From Aurantiacibacter atlanticus (GTDB lineage: Bacteria > Pseudomonadota > Alphaproteobacteria > Sphingomonadales > Sphingomonadaceae), in NCBI RefSeq assembly GCF_001077815.2, contig NZ_CP011310.1:1240001-1304000 (forward strand): a DNA stretch of 64,000 bases, given 5' to 3'. Shown here in pieces: positions 8,145 through 17,678 of the stretch. Both the position numbers and the translations under genes were made by a program. Numbering within the stretch: position 1 is the first letter of the stretch; the number at the start of each line of letters is the position of its first letter. The notes below the pieces were generated by a model. It was not told where the DNA came from. It did not search any database and was given only the letters and a program-made list of their open reading frames with translations.

Positions 8145-9052
8145 TTGCGCCGGAGAACCCTGACTGGCAGCCACAATTCATAATGACTGGCGCGGTCAAG
8201 GCGGCGACGACATGGATTCAGGCACAATTGCAGGCCAATCCCGACGTTTACTTACCCGACCCAGAACCGCATTTTTTCAGCCAAAGTTTTGACGAGGGGA
8301 AGCAGTATTATCGGCGCTTCTTTGACCATGCCCCCAAAGGCGCGATCATCGGCGAGAAATCGGCAGATTATCTTGCCCATGAAAAGGCGCCGGCACGCAT
8401 CGCAGCCTTGCTGCCGGACGTCCGGCTGGTGGCGCAACTGCGCGATCCGGTGAAGCGCGCCTATTCCGATTACAAAATGTTTTTCCGCCGCGGATGGGTC
8501 AGCGGCACGCCCGAGGAATACCTCACCAGCCTCGACAATCCGCATCCGCGATTCTTGCAGGACGGGCTGTATGGCAGACACCTTCGGCGCTGGCTCGATC
8601 ACTTTCCGAGAGAAGCGCTATTGCTGCTTAAGTTCGAAGACATTGCCACAAATCAGCGCGCTGTCATCGAAAAAGTATCGCGCCATATCGGCGCAGAACC
8701 GTATTATGACGAAGCACTTGCCGCGCGAAAGCAGAACAATAGTGCGGAACGCTTTCTGCCGCTGCCAATGCGCAAGGCGCTCGCCCCGTTCAAGAGTTAC
8801 GTCAAGCCGCTGCGGGGGAACGCGTTTTTTGAATATGTCAGGAGCAAAATCGCTTCTGAGATCGAATATCCCAAACTGTCTCCTGAACTGGAGCGGCGAC
8901 TGCGCGAATTCTATCGTCAGGATCTCGAGCAACTTGAGAACATCCTCGGCTGCGATTTGACGCGCTGGAGAGAGGCACCGGTGACTGATGAGGAAGGCAA
9001 CCTATCCAAAAGTGGTGCCTTGCGACCGGAAGAGTTATACGACCTATCGTGA
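8141..9052 (+). CDS. PAPS-dependent sulfotransferase
   Basis: 303 residues from the ATG at 8141, overlapping the aminotransferase stop as ATGA; a GTG at 8126 is less likely. The PAPS 5'-phosphosulfate loop is visible as GAVKAATTW (Lys, Thr, Thr, Trp conserved as in KxxTTW) and the 3'-phosphate motif as LRDPVKRAYSDY. These are typical of the Sulfotransfer_1 fold. It has no signal peptide, so it should act in the cytoplasm on a lipid-linked repeat unit or nucleotide sugar. Its place in a Wzx/Wzy locus suggests a sulfated polymer. No PAPS-synthesis genes are in this window. Confidence 0.85.
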   Translation: MIAPENPDWQPQFIMTGAVKAATTWIQAQLQANPDVYLPDPEPHFFSQSFDEGKQYYRRFFDHAPKGAIIGEKSADYLAHEKAPARIAALLPDVRLVAQLRDPVKRAYSDYKMFFRRGWVSGTPEEYLTSLDNPHPRFLQDGLYGRHLRRWLDHFPREALLLLKFEDIATNQRAVIEKVSRHIGAEPYYDEALAARKQNNSAERFLPLPMRKALAPFKSYVKPLRGNAFFEYVRSKIASEIEYPKLSPELERRLREFYRQDLEQLENILGCDLTRWREAPVTDEEGNLSKSGALRPEELYDLS

Positions 9053-9147
9053 AAACAGGCACTTCACCATAATTGCAGCCCGCCATGCCAAGGTATTCAC
9101 TAAGCTGGCGGCTATCCAGACGATGATAAAATGCGGGGGAAATCGCA

Positions 9148-9723
9148 ATGGACAGGTTACTAAAACGATTCACAAGGGCATTCTTGCCGCTTATTTTTTG
9201 CGGCCTGCTGGCAGCTTGCTCCAGCGGCCTTGATGGCCTTCCGCCGCTCAGTTCCGCCTCTTCGGATTATGTGCTCCAGCCGGGCGACAAGCTGGAAATC
9301 GGCGTGCAGAGCATTACCGATGCCACTGGTACCTATGAACTCGACGGTAATGGCAAGGTGTCTCTTCCATTGCTGCAGGACCTGCAATTGGGCGGTCTAA
9401 CACTAAGGGCAGCAGAGCGTGCGATTGCTGACGGCTATCGTGAAGGTGGGATGCTCAACAATCCGGTCGTGACCGTTCAGCCCGCCGAGCTGCGTCCCTT
9501 CTATGTCATTGGCGAAGTAAACAGGCCGGGCGAATATCCCTATCGCCAGGGCATGACGATCTTGTCTGCAGTCGCGGCAGCAGGCGGATACACCTATCGC
9601 GCGCATGAGCGTGAAGTGGAAGTTGTCCGCTCAGTCGATGGCCGGGACGTAAGGATGCGGGCCGGAGAGGACGTGACGATTCAGCCAGGCGACCGCATCC
9701 GCATTTACGAACGTTGGTTCTGA
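9148..9723 (+). CDS. Short Wza/GumB-like polysaccharide export lipoprotein (OPX)
   Basis: 191 residues. A signal peptide ends in the lipobox LLAAC with Cys24. The Poly_export region (YVLQPGDKLEIGV, about 40-115) and one SLBB-like domain (FYVIGEVNRPGEYPYRQGM, about 116-180) follow. The chain ends right after that, about half the length of E. coli Wza, so the C-terminal helix that makes the outer-membrane pore is absent. A beta-barrel gene follows with a 2-base gap, so the barrel probably supplies the outer-membrane channel. The start has GGGGGAA about 8 bases upstream. Confidence 0.9.
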   Translation: MDRLLKRFTRAFLPLIFCGLLAACSSGLDGLPPLSSASSDYVLQPGDKLEIGVQSITDATGTYELDGNGKVSLPLLQDLQLGGLTLRAAERAIADGYREGGMLNNPVVTVQPAELRPFYVIGEVNRPGEYPYRQGMTILSAVAAAGGYTYRAHEREVEVVRSVDGRDVRMRAGEDVTIQPGDRIRIYERWF

Positions 9724-9725
9724 CA

Positions 9726-10958
9726 ATGCGGTTGAGATATCTGCTAGCGTCCGCCAGCTGCGGCTTGCTGATAGCATCGCCCGCCCAATTCGCCTTTGCT
9801 CAGGAGATCGGATCGACTGCGCCATCGGTTCGCGGTGATGACCCCGAATATGAAGCCAGAAATGCTGAATTTGGCGGTTTGCGTCTGGCTGCTGGCGGTG
9901 AAGCGCGGATTGAATACGACGACAATGTTTTCGCGCAACCCGATTCCACCACTTCCGATGCGATATTGCGGTTCAATCCCTATGTCGAACTTAGCCGGAG
10001 CGGCGGCCGCCTGTCGGCGCGTTTGCGCGGGGCGCTGGATGTAAGGCGATATCTCGACGAAACTTCGGAAGATGCCGAGGCAGGCATTCTTTCGCTGGAG
10101 CCGACATTGGCACTGGGACAGGGCGGAACGCTGTCCGGCATCGCTTCGTGGGAACGATCCGTGGAAAATCGCGGGGATCCCGAGGCGCGCAGCCTGCTGG
10201 GCATAGGGCCGCGCCGCTATGACGTATTCACCGGCGGTGTGCGATACAATCGTCAGGGCGCCCGCATTATGTTGAATGCCGAAATGAACGCGCAAAAGAT
10301 CGATGCATTGAGTGCGCTGGACGCCGATCGCGACTATTCGACCTGGTTTGGCCAGGCGGGTGTTGGCTTCAGGCCGGGCGGCGCGTTCTATCTTACAGCA
10401 ACGGCGTTCGGGAATCACCGCGATTTCCGCTTGGACGATATTCTGACAGGGGCGAGCCGCGATAGCTCTACTTACGGCGGCAGACTTGGCGTTCAATTCA
10501 CCGATGGCGGCCTGTTCGAAGGGCGCTTGGGAGCAGGTGTTTTCCAGCTGGACTTCGACGATCCGCTCGCTCCGTCCCGCACCGGCTTCTCTCTTGACGG
10601 CTATGTTACCTATCGCCCGACAAGGCGTTCAGCGCTCTCTGTCAATCTGTTCAATGGCGACGTGGCTTCGTTTCGTAGCGGCGCGACAGCCCGCACCGAT
10701 ACGCGCATAGGCGTGCGCTATGAACAGGAAATACGCCATAACGTTCTGGGTCATCTGACCGCGGGTTTCCAAAAATCCGATTATTTCGGATCGGGTACGA
10801 CGGAAGAGACTTGGCGGCTGGGTGCTGCCGTCGAATATATCGTCAGCCGCAATATCTCGTTGGTCGCCAACGTCCGATATGGGGACCGTGCCAGCGACCT
10901 TGCATTCGAAAATTTCGAGCGCTTCGGGGCAGGTCTGGGCGTTCGCGTGCGGTTCTAG
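9726..10958 (+). CDS. Outer-membrane beta-barrel protein, probable polysaccharide export porin
   Basis: 410 residues from the ATG at 9726. The signal peptide ends near FAFAQ (about 28). The rest is a run of alternating-hydrophobicity strands with Gly/Tyr/Arg-rich turns (EYDDNVFAQP, GVRYNRQGARI, GVRYEQEIRH), and the last residues GLGVRVRF end in Phe, the usual signal for BAM insertion. It resembles the BBP2-type barrel proteins found in exopolysaccharide loci. Its start lies 2 bases after the stop of the OPX lipoprotein, so the two are probably translationally coupled and act together at the outer membrane. Confidence 0.85.
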   Translation: MRLRYLLASASCGLLIASPAQFAFAQEIGSTAPSVRGDDPEYEARNAEFGGLRLAAGGEARIEYDDNVFAQPDSTTSDAILRFNPYVELSRSGGRLSARLRGALDVRRYLDETSEDAEAGILSLEPTLALGQGGTLSGIASWERSVENRGDPEARSLLGIGPRRYDVFTGGVRYNRQGARIMLNAEMNAQKIDALSALDADRDYSTWFGQAGVGFRPGGAFYLTATAFGNHRDFRLDDILTGASRDSSTYGGRLGVQFTDGGLFEGRLGAGVFQLDFDDPLAPSRTGFSLDGYVTYRPTRRSALSVNLFNGDVASFRSGATARTDTRIGVRYEQEIRHNVLGHLTAGFQKSDYFGSGTTEETWRLGAAVEYIVSRNISLVANVRYGDRASDLAFENFERFGAGLGVRVRF

Positions 10959-10966
10959 ATGCAGGC

Positions 10967-12106
10967 TTACTTCACCAGTTCGGCATAGACCGCTTCAACC
11001 TGGCTGACGTGCCGTTCGCTTGAAAAGCGGGTAATCGAAGTTTGCTTGGCATCGCGTATCATGGCGCTGCGGCGGGGATCATCTGTCATCAGATCAATCG
11101 CAGCCCGCGCCATGGCCTTGGCATCGCCAGGAGGCACCAGAATGCCGTAATTGGGGTCCAGCGCCTCCGGATTGCCACCTGATCTTGCCGCAATGACCGG
11201 CGTTTCCACCAGCATGGCTTCCACCAGAGTCCGCCCCAATGGCTCACCCACTGCTGGCACCAGCAACAGATCACAGGCGGCAATCCAGTCCAGACCCGGA
11301 CTGCGATAGCCCATCAGTCGCACCTGTCCATCCGCTGCATCCCTTGCAATACGCGCTTCCAGATCTGCCATCATTCTATCATCGGGCGCTTCGCCGAATA
11401 GCAGGCCAATGACCGGACGCTGCGAGATCCGATTGCATTCCAGGACAGCATCGATGAAGGCTTGGGGCCGCTTGCGATCGATGAACAGTCCGAAGTATCC
11501 GCATAGGATAGCGTCCTCATCGCAGCCAAGTTCCTCTACCAGCTTTGCGCGCATCGTGGGGCGATCGACCACGCGATCGACTTCAAAGGGACTGTGAATG
11601 ACACTGGCATCGCGCAGCGCACCCCACCGCCTGACGGGAAGCGCGAAGTTGGAAACGGCCACGATCTTATCTGCCAGCAGGGGTGCTACCAAACGGATTC
11701 CGCGCACTTCGGGGTCGCTTCGGTGATGCCATAGCAGCGTCTTGCCGGCCAGTTTTGCGGCAAGGCTCCATGCCGCATGGCTTTGCCCGTCATTGGTGTG
11801 GACGATATCGACACCCTCTTCACGCAAGATACGGACATATCGGGGCAGGGCAGGAAGCACGCGCAGCGCCCTGAGTAAGCCAAATTTCCTGTCTTGCTTG
11901 AACTTGCCTGCTGGCGCTGCGGCGTCGATGATCTGCTCATACCCCTCAAAGAATCGGGACACCACACCGTCAGCCTTGTCGCAGACGATCAGAATGCGGT
12001 ATTTGTCGGCAGGAAGCTGATCCAGCAGGCCCTTGAGGGAGACATGGCTGCCGCCAAGGCTATCGCCGAGCAGCGGGCAGCAGATGGTAATGCGATTTTC
12101 TGACAT
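10967..12106 (-). CDS. Glycosyltransferase family 4
   Basis: 379 residues from the ATG at 12106; a TTG at 12118 is the alternative. N-terminal ITICCPLLGDSLGGSHVSL is typical of GT-B donors/acceptors with a Gly-Gly loop. The C-terminal half has FGLFIDRKRPQAF and the donor site region VGEPLGRTLVEAMLVETPV followed by ARSGGNPE. Here Gly-Glu-Pro-Leu-Gly replaces the common YEGxP, but the EX7E pattern (Glu ... Glu) is kept. It sits downstream of the lyase gene on the same strand with an 8-base gap. It most likely adds one sugar of the repeat unit on the cytoplasmic side. Confidence 0.85.
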   Translation of the reverse strand: MSENRITICCPLLGDSLGGSHVSLKGLLDQLPADKYRILIVCDKADGVVSRFFEGYEQIIDAAAPAGKFKQDRKFGLLRALRVLPALPRYVRILREEGVDIVHTNDGQSHAAWSLAAKLAGKTLLWHHRSDPEVRGIRLVAPLLADKIVAVSNFALPVRRWGALRDASVIHSPFEVDRVVDRPTMRAKLVEELGCDEDAILCGYFGLFIDRKRPQAFIDAVLECNRISQRPVIGLLFGEAPDDRMMADLEARIARDAADGQVRLMGYRSPGLDWIAACDLLLVPAVGEPLGRTLVEAMLVETPVIAARSGGNPEALDPNYGILVPPGDAKAMARAAIDLMTDDPRRSAMIRDAKQTSITRFSSERHVSQVEAVYAELVK

Positions 12107-12114
12107 AGTTTCAA

Positions 12115-13482
12115 TCAATTGTGTGCAGCGCCGGACTGTATGGTAGCCTCTCTTGCGCTCAGGAAGTCTTCAAAGTCGGCGAAGCCATTGCCATCGACAT
12201 CTGCCCACGGATCGATGCTGGCAGGATCATTGCCATGCTGCGTTTCCCAAGCATCGTCCATTCCATCAGCATCGGCATCGGCATATGGTGCGACAGCATC
12301 CGCCTGCACCAGCGGCGAAGGCGCACGCCCGATGCGTCCGCCGCGCCCGTCGATTTCCTGCATGAGCTGGCTGTCGAAGGCATCATGGGGCCAGGTCCCG
12401 GCGCTGCCCCGCAAATGCGCAAGCAGACCAGCGGAGGGGCGCGGTGTTACGGTGAGGGGGCAGGGCGGAGTATCGACAAGTATGTCTGCAACTTCGGGGG
12501 CGATGTGGGTAAAATCGCCTTCGAAACCATTATCCCAAAGATAGGCTTCCCCGTCGCCCGTGGCAGCAATGCCAGCGCGCACGATGCCGATTGCGGCACC
12601 ATGTGTATCCGGCCCGGCAAGAAACACATTCCCTACCAGCGAGATGGGCGAGCCGCCTTCGCTCTCCCAGATTTCCGCGAATTCGGACTGCGCATTGTAG
12701 AAAAGATTGTTGACCACCTCCACGCAGGATTCGGGCGGGAAATTTATGTCCGGATTGCGATCCCCATTATGGGCGCAGATATTGCCGATGAAGCTGAGAT
12801 TCTGTGGCCCATCAGGATCGCTGGCGAGCAGGGCGCATTTGTCATGGCGCGGTACGCCGGCCGCGAAAATGGAATTGCTGATCGTGATTGCATCATTATC
12901 AGCAAAACCGTTCACCAGTTCATCGCGCGCCCAGCTTACGCTGAGATGATCGAGGATCACGCGTTCGCTGTTCTCGATGGTGACACCGTCTTCGGAGCCT
13001 TGCTCATTGCCTGAAATGTCAGGGCGGATGCGAATGTGTCGAACAATGACATCATGCGTCCCTTTGATGACCAACGGCGTGCGGCCCTCTGCTCCGCCCG
13101 AATGCGCCAGCGTTATCCCGCCACCGGGGGCAGTTTGTCCCGCAATGGTGATATAGGGGTTGGTGATGTACGGCGGACGCGCGCTGAAGCGGATGACGCC
13201 ATTTACACGAAACACACATATGCGGGGACCAGTTTCCTCTATGCATGCCCTCAGCGAGCCGGCTCCGTTGTCCGCAAGGGTAGTGACGGCAATAATCCTG
13301 CCACCGTGCCCGCCCCGGCTGGCGGCGCCATGGCCGATGGCGCCCGGAAACACTCCCGCCTCAACATTTTGCGCCACGACGGGCGGTTCTGCACTCTGCT
13401 GGGCAAGGCCGGTCCCCGAAGGCAGAGAACATGCTGCGATGACAACCGGCAGGATAGCGGCAAGGCGTCGTAGCTGTGTCAA
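12115..13482 (-). CDS. Pectate-lyase-like beta-helix lipoprotein with C-terminal Ca-binding segment
   Basis: 455 residues. The N-terminus has a lipobox (VIAAC, Cys18), so it should be lipid-anchored. The body resembles the PL1/PL9-type pectate-lyase beta-helix: GAIGHGAASRGGHGGR, AGQTAPGGGITL, RHIRIRPD, DHLSVSWARDE, and repeated short beta coils. Near residues 405-440 DADADGMDDAWE and DVDGNGFADFED are EF-hand/thrombospondin-3-like Ca sites. Placed inside the polysaccharide locus, it may trim or release the polymer during export. Uronic acid content of the polymer is not shown by the window, so substrate is unknown. Confidence 0.8.
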   Translation of the reverse strand: MTQLRRLAAILPVVIAACSLPSGTGLAQQSAEPPVVAQNVEAGVFPGAIGHGAASRGGHGGRIIAVTTLADNGAGSLRACIEETGPRICVFRVNGVIRFSARPPYITNPYITIAGQTAPGGGITLAHSGGAEGRTPLVIKGTHDVIVRHIRIRPDISGNEQGSEDGVTIENSERVILDHLSVSWARDELVNGFADNDAITISNSIFAAGVPRHDKCALLASDPDGPQNLSFIGNICAHNGDRNPDINFPPESCVEVVNNLFYNAQSEFAEIWESEGGSPISLVGNVFLAGPDTHGAAIGIVRAGIAATGDGEAYLWDNGFEGDFTHIAPEVADILVDTPPCPLTVTPRPSAGLLAHLRGSAGTWPHDAFDSQLMQEIDGRGGRIGRAPSPLVQADAVAPYADADADGMDDAWETQHGNDPASIDPWADVDGNGFADFEDFLSAREATIQSGAAHN

Positions 13483-13663
13483 GAAATTAGGCCTCTTCTG
13501 TTCGCTGGCGTGGTGGGAACACTATTGGCGTGTGGAGCCAAGGCTACAAGATATCATTCGTATGATACCGTCCTGCGCCGATTTTGGTCTCTACCCATAA
13601 TGCGCTGCTTTCTGGCCAGACTTTCTTTTGCCTTCGACAAGCGGGCGCGGCAAAACTGGTTTT

Positions 13664-14974
13664 ATGGAGCAGCCATCAAGCAGCTACGGTTCGACCTATG
13701 AGAATGCGCCCGGCGCAGAAGATTTTCGTATGCCCATCTATCCCCTGAGCGGGACACAGGTCCGGCTCGAAAAGTTGATGCGGGTGCTGGTTTTGTGCGC
13801 GCTTTTTCTGGGCAGCTGGCGTGTGGCGCGCTGGGGCTGGACCAATTTTACACTGTCGGATGTCTGCCTGGTCGTGGCGGGCGCGATCCTGCTCGTCCAG
13901 GGGCGCGCCAATGGCAGGCCATTTGGCGAACTGAGCAGCATTTGGTATTTTGGATTTGCTGCCATGCTGGGCGGATTATTGGTGGGGACCATGCTGAACG
14001 GTGATCCGCAGCGATGGTTCATCGCGTCTTCGCAATATCTTTTCGCATATGTTTTCCTGCCAATCATCCTCATGAGCCTTGATCGCCAATTGCTGATGCG
14101 GGGCATGCTATTATTTGTTTATGGCGTTGCGCTGTCTCAGGTGATCGGGATCGTGACTGCGCAATTCTTCGATTACACCGCGACTTTCTATACCCTTGAC
14201 CACGGTTTCATCACTCCCAACGGTCGCATAGGTGCGATGACTGGCGAACCGAATTGGAACGGGGCGATGTGCGCATTTGCGCTGGCGATGCTCGCCTATC
14301 TGCATCTGCGAGGACAGATCCGCGTACTGATCGCGATTGCATGTGCGATCTGCATTTGCGCCGGGCTGGTGGTCAGCGCGAGCTTTACTGCGATTGCTTC
14401 GGCAGCGGGCGGCTTGATGATCATGATCCTTGCATCCGGGGGTGGCCGCGCGATCAAAATCGGCCTCGCTTTTGTCCTGGTCATCACATCATATGTCGTA
14501 CTGGGTGGACCTTTGCCCGAAGCTTTCGGTGCAAGGGTAAGCGGCGCGCTGGTAACAGGCGATTTAAGCCAGGCTGGCACCTTCGATGGTCGGACCCTGC
14601 TTATCTATGAAGCATGGGACATGCTCGACAAGACGATGTTCATCGGGCTGGGAGTGGATGGTTATCGCGAAGCCAGCTCTTATGGGGTGCCCGTCCATAA
14701 TCTGTATCTCATCATTGGAAATGAAGGTGGTCTGATCGCGCTGTTTGGCCTTGTGTGCATGATAATGGTGGCGTTGACATATTCCATCAACTTCTATCGC
14801 AAAGACCGGCTGGATGGCGCTGTCTGCCTGACCATGCTCGGCATCTTCATCGCCTATTCCTTGGCCATACCGCATATGTATACGCGAATCTGGGTCATTC
14901 CTCTGTTTCTGTGCCTGGCCATGTCGCGTCAATCCTGGATGCAGCAACCGCAATACATTCCACGCGGACAATAA
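13664..14974 (+). CDS. O-antigen polymerase/ligase-like membrane protein (Wzy)
   Basis: 436 residues from the ATG at 13664; an ATG at 13730 is also possible since no strong ribosome binding site marks either. About ten to twelve hydrophobic helices span most of the chain, with a periplasmic segment around 285-340 (GARVSGALVTGDL, GTFDGRTLLIYEAWD, GLGVDGYR, VPVHNLYL) that matches the conserved loop of the Wzy_C/O-antigen ligase family. The gene precedes the flippase by 6 bases. The predicted role is block polymerisation of lipid-linked repeat units on the periplasmic side. Confidence 0.85.
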   Translation: MEQPSSSYGSTYENAPGAEDFRMPIYPLSGTQVRLEKLMRVLVLCALFLGSWRVARWGWTNFTLSDVCLVVAGAILLVQGRANGRPFGELSSIWYFGFAAMLGGLLVGTMLNGDPQRWFIASSQYLFAYVFLPIILMSLDRQLLMRGMLLFVYGVALSQVIGIVTAQFFDYTATFYTLDHGFITPNGRIGAMTGEPNWNGAMCAFALAMLAYLHLRGQIRVLIAIACAICICAGLVVSASFTAIASAAGGLMIMILASGGGRAIKIGLAFVLVITSYVVLGGPLPEAFGARVSGALVTGDLSQAGTFDGRTLLIYEAWDMLDKTMFIGLGVDGYREASSYGVPVHNLYLIIGNEGGLIALFGLVCMIMVALTYSINFYRKDRLDGAVCLTMLGIFIAYSLAIPHMYTRIWVIPLFLCLAMSRQSWMQQPQYIPRGQ

Positions 14975-14980
14975 TCAGGC

Positions 14981-16357
14981 ATGGCTACAGAATCTCATTT
15001 TTCCAAGTTGCGGCATAAGGTGTTCGGAACAGGCATTCTGAAGAAGGTGCGCTGGGCGAGCATCCTGCACCTGATGACCGGCAATTCGGCAAATTCGGCT
15101 CTTATGCTGCTGGCCACGATTATTGCCGCCAGAGCGCTGGCACCGGAAAACTATGGTGTGATGGTTCTGGTGCTGGCCATTGGCCGCGTGTGCGAACGGC
15201 TGGTGCGGTTTGAATCTTGGCAGCCACTTGTCCGTTTTGTCGCTGAAGAAGAGGAGCGCGGGGCTGATCCTGACAGGATCGCCAGCCTATATCGGTTCGG
15301 CTTGTTACTCGACATTTCCAGTGCGCTTGCCGCTGCCCTGCTGGCGATCGGTTCCGCCTATCTATTGTCCGGACTCTTCGGAATTGCTGAATCGCAGCGG
15401 TGGCTGATCCTGATCTATGCCTGCGCCGTCGCGGTAAATATAAGGGGTATGCCAAGCGCAGTGCTGCGTCTTGCCGGCCGGTTCAAGTCGCTCGCCTATA
15501 TACAGCTATTTGCAAATACTTCCCGACTGGCCCTGGCCGTCGCATGCTATTTTGCCGATGCGGGTCTCATGGCGTTCATCATCGTGTGGACGGTGGCGCA
15601 GATGTTCGATTCCATCCTGTTCACCTGTTACGGACTTTGGGTGTTGCACAAGGCGGGCACTCCCAGCCCGCTACTGGCAAGCAGTCGCGGATTGACCGCG
15701 CGGTTCCCGGGCTTTCTGAAGTTCGCCTTTTCTACCAATTTGTCCAGCATGTTGCGCACCATGACGCATGAAGCTGATACTTTGCTGGTGGGCACGTTTG
15801 CCGGTCCGGCGATGGCAGGGCTTTACCATCTTGCAAAACGGATCGCCAAGCTGGCGTTGCAGATATCCGATTTGGTCCAGACAGTGGCTTATCCCGATCT
15901 GTCACGCATGTGGTCAAACGATAATGTAAGCGAATTCAAGAAGATGGTTCTTGCATTGCAGATCTTGCTTCTGGGGGTCGGGGTGGCCGTGTTCCTGAGC
16001 CTGCTGCTTTTGGCAAAGCCGGCAATCATGTTTTTCTTCGGGGCGGAATATACCGGGATTTACCCCCTGCTGCTGGGGCAAGTCATTGCCGTGGCCTTCA
16101 TGATGCATGCCTCCCCATCGCGAGCAGCCATGCTGGCCATGAATGAACCTGGCTATGTCCTGATGGTAGCCTGCATTTCCTCGCTGGCCTTCTTCGGCGT
16201 GGCTTTCGCCGCAATGCCTCACATCGGGGCATTGGGCGCTGTGGCTGCGCACATTACCTTTGCCGCACTGACGGCGCTGTTTCTGGACGTGGCCTTCTGG
16301 CGGCGGCTGGCAAGGATGCCCGATGCAAAGGAACTGGTAGAAGGGCGCGCCGAATGA
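14981..16357 (+). CDS. Oligosaccharide flippase (Wzx/RfbX, MOP superfamily)
   Basis: 458 residues with about 12-14 predicted membrane helices and the N-terminal pattern of polysaccharide synthesis flippases (LATIIAARALAPENYGVMVL, residues about 45-65), which matches the Polysacc_synt/MATE-like family. It lies between the polymerase and a GT4, overlapping the latter by 4 bases (ATGA), in a rightward operon. It should translocate undecaprenyl-diphosphate-linked repeat units across the inner membrane. Confidence 0.9.
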   Translation: MATESHFSKLRHKVFGTGILKKVRWASILHLMTGNSANSALMLLATIIAARALAPENYGVMVLVLAIGRVCERLVRFESWQPLVRFVAEEEERGADPDRIASLYRFGLLLDISSALAAALLAIGSAYLLSGLFGIAESQRWLILIYACAVAVNIRGMPSAVLRLAGRFKSLAYIQLFANTSRLALAVACYFADAGLMAFIIVWTVAQMFDSILFTCYGLWVLHKAGTPSPLLASSRGLTARFPGFLKFAFSTNLSSMLRTMTHEADTLLVGTFAGPAMAGLYHLAKRIAKLALQISDLVQTVAYPDLSRMWSNDNVSEFKKMVLALQILLLGVGVAVFLSLLLLAKPAIMFFFGAEYTGIYPLLLGQVIAVAFMMHASPSRAAMLAMNEPGYVLMVACISSLAFFGVAFAAMPHIGALGAVAAHITFAALTALFLDVAFWRRLARMPDAKELVEGRAE

Positions 16358-17529
16358 ACGAAATCCGTCACGATATGGAGCGGGCGCTTAGCGCGGATGA
16401 ACAGCGACCCATGGCGGTCTGCTCCGTGCTCACTTCGCTGACAAGCGGGGGTGCGGAAAACCTCGTTGTCAATCTTGGTAATGAATTTGCAGCGAAGGGA
16501 TGTCGCCATACGATCATATCGTTGTGCGATGCTGCCACGCTGGGAAACTCTGCCGAAACCGAAGCGGATCTGCGCCAGACGATTTTGGATGGCGGCGGTG
16601 ATTTTCATTCGCTTGGACTGACCAGAAAGCGCGGCATATTCGAAGGCGCTCGTGCCTTGCGCAGGATAGGCAGGCAATTGCGCCCCGATGTATGGCATTT
16701 TCACACCGCTCGCGCCGTCAACATGGCGGTTGTCGCGCGATTGCCGCAGCCTGCCGTGATGACCCATCACAACAGCAAGCTGACTTTTCCGCCAATCATG
16801 TTCAAACTATTCGACAGGGTCGTTTCCAGATATGTGGCTATCAGCCCCGAAACATCCGCATTATTCGACAGGCTTTCACGACGTCCTCACAGCGAAATTC
16901 CCAATGCTGCGGGCGCTGCGTTCAACATGCCTGCAGGCCGCACATCCATAAGCGCGCGCGCGCGCATCCTGAGTGTAGGCGCGATTTCGGATCAGAAGAA
17001 TTACGATCTCCTCATCGACACGGCTTATGCTTTGAAAGCGATGCTGGGCAACCGCGCAATGCCGGTGTTTTCAATTGCGGGAGGTGGTGCGGATCTCGGC
17101 AAATTGCGGGCCCGTGTCGATCAGCTTGGCCTGGGTGATGCTGTCCAATTCCTGGGCGAGCGATCAGACGTTCACGCATTGCTGGCGCAAAGCGACATCT
17201 TCCTGAACACTTCGCGCTACGAAGGGATGGCCATCTCGATCATTGAGGCCATGTCAATGGCGCTTCCTGTTGTGGCGACGCCGGTTCCGGGCAATACGGC
17301 CATGGTGAAGGACGAGGTTACCGGCCATCTTGCTGCAGATGAAAGTGGCCCCGCGCTTGCCGATGCGTTGCTGGCTCTTCTTGATGATGCCAATCTTTAT
17401 CAGCGGCTTTCGCAGGGCGCGCTTGACGATAGCCGCAGGTTTTCGATTGATACCTGCGCCCAATCCCACCTGGATCTTTATGGCTCGCTCTTACAGCCCG
17501 AAAGGATAGCTCCCTTGCCTCGCATGTGA
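16354..17529 (+). CDS. Glycosyltransferase family 4
   Basis: 391 residues. N-terminal SVLTSLTSGGAENLVVNL is the Gly-Gly-Ala-Glu loop of GT4 enzymes; C-terminal LSVGAISDQKNYDLLI, FLGERSDVHALL and SRYEGMAISIIEAMSMALPV carry the donor-binding EX7E region. It overlaps the flippase stop and is the last gene of the Wzy-Wzx operon. Likely role: addition of a sugar to the lipid-linked repeat unit. A short 5' extension (about 18 residues) precedes the first beta strand; an internal ATG at 16375 would remove part of it. Confidence 0.88.
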   Translation: MNEIRHDMERALSADEQRPMAVCSVLTSLTSGGAENLVVNLGNEFAAKGCRHTIISLCDAATLGNSAETEADLRQTILDGGGDFHSLGLTRKRGIFEGARALRRIGRQLRPDVWHFHTARAVNMAVVARLPQPAVMTHHNSKLTFPPIMFKLFDRVVSRYVAISPETSALFDRLSRRPHSEIPNAAGAAFNMPAGRTSISARARILSVGAISDQKNYDLLIDTAYALKAMLGNRAMPVFSIAGGGADLGKLRARVDQLGLGDAVQFLGERSDVHALLAQSDIFLNTSRYEGMAISIIEAMSMALPVVATPVPGNTAMVKDEVTGHLAADESGPALADALLALLDDANLYQRLSQGALDDSRRFSIDTCAQSHLDLYGSLLQPERIAPLPRM

Positions 17530-17678
17530 CAGCATCAGCGGCATCCTATCAATTCGGGCTAGCCAGAATAAGTAGCTTGCACCCCATATGCCCAAAAGCA
17601 CGGATGCTCCAACAAGTGCATGTTATACCGCAGATAGTCTAGAACCGGGAGAAATCCCTATAACAAGCACGGTGTCCC

